NCBI GenBank assembly: GCA_032622095.1
Contig: CP136069.1
Coordinates: 3,954,976-4,018,975, forward strand
From: Siphonodentalium dalli
Taxonomy: Eukaryota > Mollusca > Scaphopoda > Gadilida > Siphonodentaliidae
Direction: 5' to 3'
DNA: 64,000 nucleotides
Made by a program: the position numbers and the translations under genes. The notes beneath the pieces are model-generated. The model was not told the origin of the DNA. It ran no database searches and saw only the letters and a list, made by a program, of their open reading frames with translations. This document shows positions 57,860 to 64,000 of this stretch, in pieces. Position 1 is the first letter of the stretch; each line of letters begins with the position of its first letter.

Positions 57860-58537
57860 CTGGGATTAAAATCAGAAAATAAGTAAACAGTTACAAAAAC
57901 AAACCAATAAATGTAGCTACCGGTATCTTCTGGAAACCAATACAAAAAAAGGTCAGCAGACCACAGTGTCCCAGAAAACGTGGCAAGTCGATGCCACTTT
58001 GTTAAAGAAATTAAAAAAAATGTTGAAATTTTCTTAGTCGAAAAGGGTTAATAACTCTATAAAAAAATAATTTTTCCGTCTTCTATATACATGTTGCACA
58101 TCTCCAATATGTGGGTAACAATACACTGAAGTTTCAAATATCTATGATCAAAACTGTAATAGGAGTTGATTACACCATGAAGGTACCCTCATACAGAAAA
58201 TTAAAAAAAATGTTGAAATTTTCTAAACCGAAAAGGGTTAATAACTCTGTCAAAAAATAATTGTTCCGAAAACTGTAGGAGTTGATTACACCATGAAGGT
58301 ACTCAAAAGTGTGACGGATGGACGGACGGTACGACGAACGAACGGACGTAGCCCGTTTCTATAGTCCCCCAAAAATAAATTTTTCGAAGGACAACTAATC
58401 TCTAACTTGAAAAAGGCCCATAACATTGTTAAAGGCCTGGATGGCCTTCATGGTGGGTATGCTGTTAAAATAGTCACAATCGTCAAGTTCGTATGCTAAG
58501 TTATATCCTACAATGCTTCATAACAAACCTGTGTTAA
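57860..58537. other. Intron 2 sequence
   Basis: AAATTAAAAAAAATGTTGAAATTTTCT..CGAAAAGGGTTAATAACTCT occurs twice (58007-58070 and 58198-58255). A GGACGGACGG..ACGAACGGACG stretch with CTATAGTCCCCCAAAAATAAAT follows at 58317-58385. Decayed repeat of the type also at 59760-60520. Confidence 0.55.
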
Positions 58538-58929
58538 CCCTTTACCCAACAAACCGGCCAAAAACGCCCAAATAAGGCTTCAACAGCCTAAAATATCTTC
58601 GGTCTGTCTCAATAGAACCATACAAATATGGATATCACTGGAACCGGCTCCTTGACCACATTGTGATAGTTACAGTTATGCCCTGTGCCAATACATTCTC
58701 TTATATATGCGAGTCGACCATAGGTCGCCTCGCATATATAAGAGAATGCATTGGCCTAAAAAAAATCTTTTTTTAACACTTTTTACCATTTTTTCTTATA
58801 TTCTTTAACAATTTTATAATTTTTAATGTGTTAAGCCAATGCATTCTCTTATATATGCGAGGCGACCTATGGTCGACTCGCATATATAAGAGAATGCATT
58901 GGCACAGGGCCCTTCTGTTGGGTAAAGGG
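58538..58929 (+). mobile_element. TTAA MITE family A, copy 3
   Basis: 392 bases; TTAA at 58534-58537 and 58930-58933; hairpins at 58687-58755 and 58835-58903. Ends 31 bases from exon 2, next to its weak GTTCGT donor. Confidence 0.92.
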
Positions 58930-58960
58930 TTAAAATCATATCCCATGCTTCTTAACGAAC

Positions 58961-59130
58961 CTGTATATAAATCATATCCCAGAACGCTTGTAAATCATCA
59001 CCGTTTACTTCTTTCTCGTCAGCCTTTATTATCTTGAACTCAAAATTATCAACGAGTCCCGAAAACTGTTTGAATCTCTGGGACATCAATAGCTGAGCCT
59101 GACCGATTGTCGTCCTTAACAGACCACTGA
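58961..59130 (-). CDS. HURP-like exon 2: core of GKAP domain
   Basis: Acceptor TTTCATTCTTTTCAG|TCAGTGG; donor ATACAG|GTTCGT, a weak but usable site. 170 bases, phase 1 in, phase 0 out. It reads SGLLRTTIGQAQLLMSQRF, KQFSGLVDNFEF and LQAFWDMIYIQ. QAQLLMSQRFKQFSGLVD is the signature of the DLGAP/GKAP family. Upstream (59131-59575) the acceptor is repeated in a tandem array. Downstream a TTAA MITE ends 31 bases from the exon edge (58929). Confidence 0.93.
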
Positions 59131-59575
59131 CTGAAAAGAATGAAAGAAACGGCATGAAAAGAACGATAGAAACAGCATTAATTATGGTGGGTCTTAACTG
59201 ACGACTGACTGAAAAGAATGAAAGAAACGGCATGAAAAGAACGAAAGAAACAGCATTAATTATGGGTGGGTCTTAACTGACCACTGACTGAAAAGAATGA
59301 AAGAAACGTCATGAAAAGAACGAAAGAAACAGCATTAATTATGGGTGGGTCTTAACTGACCACTGACTGAAAAGAATGAAAGAAACGTCATGAAAAGAAC
59401 GAAAGAAACAGCATTTAATTATGGGTGGGTCTTAACTGACCACTGACTGAAAAGAATGAAAGAAACGGCATGAAAAGAACGAAAGAAACGGCATTTAATT
59501 ATGGGTGGGTCTTAACTAACCACTGACTGAAAAGAATGAAAGAAATGGCATTTAATGATGGGTGGGTCTTAACAG
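59117..59575 (-). repeat. 78-80-bp tandem array spanning the exon 2 splice acceptor
   Basis: The minus-strand unit is (C)TTTCATTCTTTTCAG|TCAGTGGTCAGTTAAGACCC..ACC followed by CATAATTAATGCTG and TTTCGTTCTTTTCATGCCG. Acceptors lie at plus 59131, 59209, 59288, 59367, 59447 and 59527. About 17 bases after each AG match the start of exon 2. The nearest unit is 78 bases and open, so the second acceptor would add 26 codons in frame; units further out are 79-80 bases. Confidence 0.93.
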
Positions 59576-60640
59576 GGGCGACATTGAGCGGCATGACCAA
59601 TAACTGAAATAAACTAAAGGTTTGACTTTTGACTGTCACAATGGGACTAAGGATACCCCCCCCCCCCCCCCCAAATTTTTAAAACACTAAGATGTTTCAC
59701 ATGTCAGTAAACATTTAGTTCAAATAATAAAATAATAGATTGCCATTGCAGGTGCACAACCCTAACCCTAATCCTAAACCTATTCACCGAAAAAAGTAGG
59801 CATAAAAGCTCGGACAAAATATATTCATGTTGGAAAATGTTCTAAGTCGAAAAAGGGGAATAACATCACAAAAAAAAAGTCGGACAGATGTCAAAATCGC
59901 AGGTGCACAGGTTCCCATGGTACTAAATATCTGTGCCATATTTTTTAAAATTGAATTAAAAATGTAGAAATAAAAGCTCAGACAAAATTATACATGTTGT
60001 GAAAATGTTCTAAGTCGAAAAAGGGGGGTTAACTCCACCAAAAAAAGTCTGACAGATGTCATAATCACAGGTGCACAGGTTCCCATGGTGGTTGATGTCT
60101 GTGCCAAGTTTCACGGAAAATGATAACAAAAACGACTGAGAAAAACTCCGGACAAATTTGATTCCATGGAGGGACAAGGTCGCCGACCACAGTGTCGCCC
60201 GAAACGGTGGCTAACTCCAAAATTGGCAGTGTTATTGAAATCGGTTAATAATTGTTCGAGTTATTGCGCTTATGACAAACAAACTGGCGAGAAATTGTGA
60301 AACTAAGGTGAATAACTCAGGTAAGAAAAATCAGTCAAAATTGGTTGTCGAACCAACCCATCCAAGATAGTGTGGCAACCAACTCATAATTTTTATTTTA
60401 TTTAAATCTGTTAATATTTGTTCGAGTTATTGCGCTTACGACCGGATCGGATGGACGGCTACAAAGACGGATGGTGCTGATTTCTATAGTCCCCCGAAAT
60501 TTATTTTCGGGGGACAATTAAAGAACTATCAAGCTAGAGTATGTGCTAAAGGGAGCCTCAAGCTACAGTATATATATCCCTATTTAATGATGCAAGTCAT
60601 CAGCTTGAAATTGCGGGATTCGATACAAGTGACAATGCAG
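59576..60640. other. Intron 1 sequence with decayed repeats
   Basis: Diverged repeats share TGTTCTAAGTCGAAAAAGGGG, ACAGATGTCA and GGTGCACAGGTTCCCATGGT (59830-59930 and 60000-60095). A poly-C run lies at 59657-59672. GTTAATANTTGTTCGAGTTATTGCGCTTA occurs twice (60245, 60412). GGATGGACGG with CCCCCGAAATTTATTTTCGGGGG, a short hairpin, is at 60448-60517. Confidence 0.6.
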
Positions 60641-60651
60641 AACTCTCAGCT

Positions 60652-61146
60652 AAAACAGACCCATTTCCTGGTTCAGATCTCCCCCTAAAACAGACCCATT
60701 TCCTGGTTCAGATCTCCCCCTAAAAGACCCATTTCCTGGTTCTGATCTCCCCCTAAAACAGACCCATTTCCTGGTTCAGATCTCCCCCTAAAACAGACCC
60801 ATTTCCTGGTTCAGATCTCCCCCTAAAAGACCCATTTCCTGGTTCAGATCTCCCCCTAAAACAGACCCATTTCCTGGTTCAGATCTCCCCCTAAAAGACC
60901 CTTTCCTGGTTCTGATCTAGCCCTAAAACAAACCCATTTCCTGGTTCAGATCTCCCCCTAAAACAGACCCATTTCCTGGTTCAGAACTTCAGATCACCCC
61001 CTAAAACAGACCCATTTCCTGGTTCAGATCTTCTCCTAAAACAGACCCATTTCCTGGTTCAGATCTCCCCCTAAAACAGAGTGAGACCCATTTCCTGGTT
61101 CAGATCTCCCCTAAAACAGACCCATTTCCTGGTTCAGATCTCCCCC
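60652..61146. repeat. 35-bp minisatellite, about fifteen copies
   Basis: The unit is CTAAAACAGACCCATTTCCT plus GGTTCAGATCTCCCC, with 32-base variants lacking ACA. On the minus strand each unit reads TCTGTTTTAG|GGGGAGATCTGAACC, an acceptor-like site. The left edge ends in the same TCTGTTTTAG followed by CTGAGAGTTCTGC. Confidence 0.92.
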
Positions 61147-61500
61147 AATTAATTATTGTAATTGGAAACCATGTTCAAACATATGTTAAAAACATGAAGA
61201 ATTCGTCTAAAATCTTGGTAAAAAATGTGTCACTTGATTGGCTGAATTTTGCACAAAATAAATCACATGCAATCTATTAACTAGCATTTACGGACATCTA
61301 TTCAGGGATACCTACAGCAGGCAACACGAAAAAATAAATATAAAATCACGTACTTGCATGATAAAATATAAAAACTCCTACTTGAATGATAAAATATAAA
61401 AACTCGTACTTGCATGATTTATAAAATACAATATCACGTACTTGCATGATTTTCTTACTTTTTTGGCCTGAGAAATGTATATTGATTTTTTACTACTTAC
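61147..61500. other. Intron 1 sequence near exon 1
   Basis: CACGTACTTGCATGAT..AAAATATAAAAACTC is repeated about four times at 61345-61455. Otherwise nothing. Confidence 0.55.
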
Positions 61501-61629
61501 TTTCGTCAGTAATGTTGCCAGAACATTGATCGCTGATCTCTGTCCATGTGTCACAATGCTGCTGCAGAATGGCCGATTCAGACACCAGGAGGTTTCGGAA
61601 ATGATTTGCACTCTGCCGAGAAGAATCAT
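61501..61629 (-). CDS. HURP-like exon 1 of 7 in window: start of GKAP domain
   Basis: Bounded on the minus strand by TTCATTCAGCAG (acceptor; the CAGCAG allows a one-codon shift) and GACGAAA|GTAAGT (strong donor). It enters in phase 2 and leaves with one base. It reads DDSSRQSANHFRNLLVSESA, then ILQQHCDTWTEISD, matching the opening helix of the GKAP/SAPAP domain, where a conserved FRxLLxSE..L...C..W motif is expected. The previous exon was not found up to 64000. A TTAA MITE sits just upstream, from 61687. Confidence 0.85.
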
Positions 61630-61686
61630 CTGCTGAATGAATAATACAAAAATATGAATCTTTCTGCAATTGTGAAATTGTGTTAA

Positions 61687-62124
61687 CCCTTTACCCAACA
61701 GAAGGGCCCTGTGCCAAAGCATTCTCTTATATATGCGAGTTGACCATAGGTCGCCTCGCATATATAAGAGAATGCATTGGCTTAACACATATTAAAAATG
61801 ATAAAATTGTCAAAGAATGTAGAAAAATATTATAAAAAAAGTTAAAAAATGTAAGAACAAATTATAAAATTGTTAAAGAATGTAAGAAAAAATGGTAAAA
61901 AAAAGATTTTTTTTAGGCCAATGCATTCTCTTATATATGCGAGGCGACCTATGGTCGACTCACATATATAAGAGAATGCATTGGCACAGGGCATAACTGT
62001 AACCATCACAATGTGGTCAATGAACCGATTCCAATGATATCCATATTTGTATGGTGTTATTGAGACAGACCTAAGATATTTTAGGCTGTTGAAGCTTTAT
62101 TTGGCCGTTTTGTTGGGTAAAGTG
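61687..62124 (-). mobile_element. TTAA MITE family A, copy 4 (inverted)
   Basis: TTAA at 61683-61686 and 62125-62128. Hairpins at 61713-61781 and 61917-61985, with a longer AT spacer than the other copies. Family arms (GATATCCATATTTGTATGG, GTTGAAGCTTTATTTGGCC) are at the right. 438 bases. Confidence 0.9.
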
Positions 62125-62128
62125 TTAA

Positions 62129-62639
62129 ACGGACATGGCTCGTTCGAACCTCCAAATTTTGTCTACATAATTTGAACCGACAGATATGATAGGTCGATAA
62201 ATACCCGAAATATCGATATGCCGGCTTCATATGCTTTGAAAAACACTTGCCAAAGTCACAGCCAATTTCCAGCCATTTTCAATTTTTCGCCCGAAATCAG
62301 ACAAACATTCTTTATTGCTACCATATCAGGAATAGAATAGCACGAAACACCCTTTTCTGTTGCATGTCATGCAAATGGCTGTTTTTTGTTTGGGACGTGG
62401 TCATTTTCCAGCCTTTCCATGCAGTTTGGAACTTGTAGTATGTTAAATTTGTGAGTCGATTAGAAAAGAAAAGTCGTGTTTTCAACAACAATGCCAGAGT
62501 TGAGCATTAATCAGTCACTGGAAATTTAAATTACGCATTGTGTTGCTTGCATGGTTTTAGTTCATTAACTTAGGTCAAAGAAACACAATCTGTTTCAATA
62601 TGCTTTCTGTACGAAGCTTCAATGTTCATAATTCTTGTC
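62129..62639. other. No exon recognised
   Basis: Upstream (5') of exon 1 in the gene's direction. No splice-flanked open segment with HURP resemblance was seen. Confidence 0.45.
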
Positions 62640-63554
62640 CAGGGTACCCACACATTTTTCAAAATCAAATTCAAGGACTATTTAAGCACTTTTCAAGGAC
62701 CACATACATGTACTTGATTTTCAAGGACTTCTAACTTGTTCATATACACTTACCAAAAGTTCACAACAAGCAACAAGCCTCCTCTCATATTGAAATACCT
62801 CTCTGATGCACACAATTTTATAACAAATGTTAATGTCTAATGTTGAAGCATGTCTTTGAAGAACAGGAACATGCTTTGTGCTCTTTTCATTGTCCTTCTT
62901 AAGGAATAAATCAAGCGAGTTGCCCATATTTGAAAGTTTGTTGTGCTTATCACTTTTCGAATGTGATTTAAATGCACTCTCTCCCATTCCGCCGATGTCA
63001 AATTCCTTCCGACAAACATTGCATAAAGCTTTACTTTTATTTTATTTTACCGACGAATGCCACGCATAAGTCTTTACCCAGCAGGGATTAAAAACACATC
63101 GGCCGGAAGGCATGATTGATAACTTTTCAAACTATTAACTATTCGTAAACAATTTCCTCCTGAATAAACAAAGAACTGACTCTGCAGAAAACAAGCGCGC
63201 ATGCGGTTGACACAAGACGCAAGAGCGATGACGTACTACACATAAATCTATTATAAAGCGTTGACGTCAGGTGATTCCTGGAATTTCCCGCTTGAGTTAA
63301 TAATAGAGGTGAGGATATCTCACTGTGAGAATTTTGTTAGCGTTCTGATTGCGTTGTCCGTTGTCATCGTAAGATGACTTCGGGAAGCATTTGTGCACCT
63401 AATTTCATTAATAAGATCGTAAATGGGCCAAATTCAAGTACTTATCAAGGGTGGTAGTGAGAAATCAAGTACTTTTCAAGGAACAAACTGAATTTAAGCA
63501 CTTTTCAAGGAAGGGGTCGAAATTCAAGGACTTTTCATTTGCGTATGAACCCTG
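62640..63554 (-). mobile_element. DNA transposon remnant, hAT-like ends, 915 bp
   Basis: CAGGGTACCCACACATTTTT and the right end read in reverse, CAGGGTTCATACGCAAATG. Subterminal CAAGGACTTTTC / TTTTCAAGGACC-type words form long imperfect inverted arms. TTGTC directly flanks both ends (62635-62639, 63555-63559). Contains a minus-strand zinc-finger remnant. Confidence 0.75.
62840..63035 (-). pseudogene. Zinc-finger remnant of a transposase-type protein
   Basis: The minus strand reads KALCNVCRKEFDIGGMGESA, then FKSHSKSDKHNKL. This is a C-x2-C ... H-x4/5-H finger of the kind found at the N-terminus of BED-type/hAT-associated proteins (C..C...F.IG..G..A...H....KH). In-frame stops flank it and no catalytic region follows, so it is a relic inside the 62640-63554 element. 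Confidence 0.65.
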
Positions 63555-64000
63555 TTGTCTCAGGTGCAAGGAAATCAAAATTTTCTCCCAATGGGCGAAC
63601 ATGGCCATCCGTCGCATTGTGTATTTCCCAATACAAAGCTATAGCCCTCCTCAACTTTTACAGTTATGATTTTTTATACCTTAGTTACTACTGCCCTTAG
63701 TTTGTCTATTTTTGACATTTAAAGGGGTACTGTACGCCATTTTCATTAAATTTCTGGTGACAACAACGATCTAATATCGATAATATATAGAAACATAAGT
63801 AATTTGAGTCGAAGATGTATTCTGTAAACGCTCAGGTTAATAGGTTATCTTAAAATTTAATAATTTAAAAGTTAATAATTTGATATAAATTGAATTTATG
63901 ACTGGAGCCATAAAATGGCGTCAATTAAATTACGAATTTCCGTAATCAAACAAAGTAATTGAGGGATACTGGATTGTTAAACCGATCGCACACACGATCG
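63555..64000. other. No gene recognised
   Basis: AT-rich. GGGGTACTGTACGCCATTTTC (63724) and AAAATGGCGTC (63913) are inverted relatives and may be the ends of a ~200-base MITE. Earlier HURP-like exons are expected further right. Confidence 0.45.

Larger units (their letters stand above)
39779..61629 (-). other. DLGAP5/HURP-like gene, seven 3' exons (gene span in window)
   Basis: Seven minus-strand exons (61501-61629, 58961-59130, 57764-57859, 54910-55093, 50392-50776, 43088-43335, 39779-39951) join with matching phases (1, 0, 0, 1, 2, 1) into 1385 coding bases and end in TGA. The product has most of a GKAP domain, then FDAG..SPVK, then a basic tail with an L-I-x-F-S-P end. This combination is that of HURP/DLGAP5, a microtubule-binding spindle and kinetochore-fibre protein (Drosophila counterpart: mars), more than of the synaptic DLGAP1-4. 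Start and N-terminal microtubule-binding region are not in the window. Introns total ~20 kb and are mostly transposons and satellites. Confidence 0.88.

Noticed and set aside
58317-58385. GGACGGACGG tracts as telomere-like or regulatory repeats (also 16300, 60448)
   Set aside because: They occur with the same flanking words (CTATAGTCCCCC, GGGCGTATAAAA) and look like the ends of old dispersed repeats.

Overview
The window is animal nuclear DNA: spliced genes, a C-type lectin exon, a GKAP-domain gene and a very dense load of satellites and short non-autonomous transposons. Base composition, repeat style (decayed GGACGGACGG-bearing repeats, TTAA-flanked hairpin MITEs, 'ATCTTGGATTTGG' repeats) and the lectin suggest a marine invertebrate, perhaps a mollusc or other lophotrochozoan. 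The sequence alone does not fix the species.

Layout. 1-15582 is a degenerate (ATC)n macrosatellite of about 11.4 kb. It is interrupted by a LINE fragment truncated at both ends (7887-10422) and by a very young 1.6-kb LTR element that encodes only a gag-like protein (13850-15475). 15583-17840 is decayed repeat. At 17841-18774 lies a C-type lectin 3' exon (+ strand), preceded by ten 70-bp tandem copies that each carry a splice acceptor plus the start of a lectin-like exon; a frameshifted copy of the exon follows. 18991-39225 has no recognisable gene. It is a mosaic of minisatellites, hairpin MITEs, fold-back elements and dispersed repeats.

The main gene is on the minus strand from 61629 down to 39779. 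Seven exons, whose phases all fit together, encode the last ~461 residues of a DLGAP5/HURP-type (Drosophila mars-like) spindle protein: most of the GKAP domain, the FDAG...SPVK motif, a basic serine-rich tail, and a C-terminal L-I-x-F-S-P motif ending in a stop. The N-terminal exons were not found and should lie beyond the right edge. Its introns hold at least three hAT-like elements with target-site duplications or TIRs, three TTAA (piggyBac-type) MITEs, a 1.4-kb TIR element and several fold-back repeats.

The strongest novelty is a repeated pattern. At three of the seven HURP exons and at the lectin exon, a tandem array spans the exon-intron junction, so the splice donor or acceptor itself is present 5 to 11 times. 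In one case (75-bp unit, 25 codons) every donor leaves the reading frame open, so donor choice could add in-frame protein repeats. In another (61-bp unit) any donor but the first gives an immediate stop. A second theme is that one 69-bp palindromic hairpin module sits inside several TTAA-MITE families with unrelated termini.
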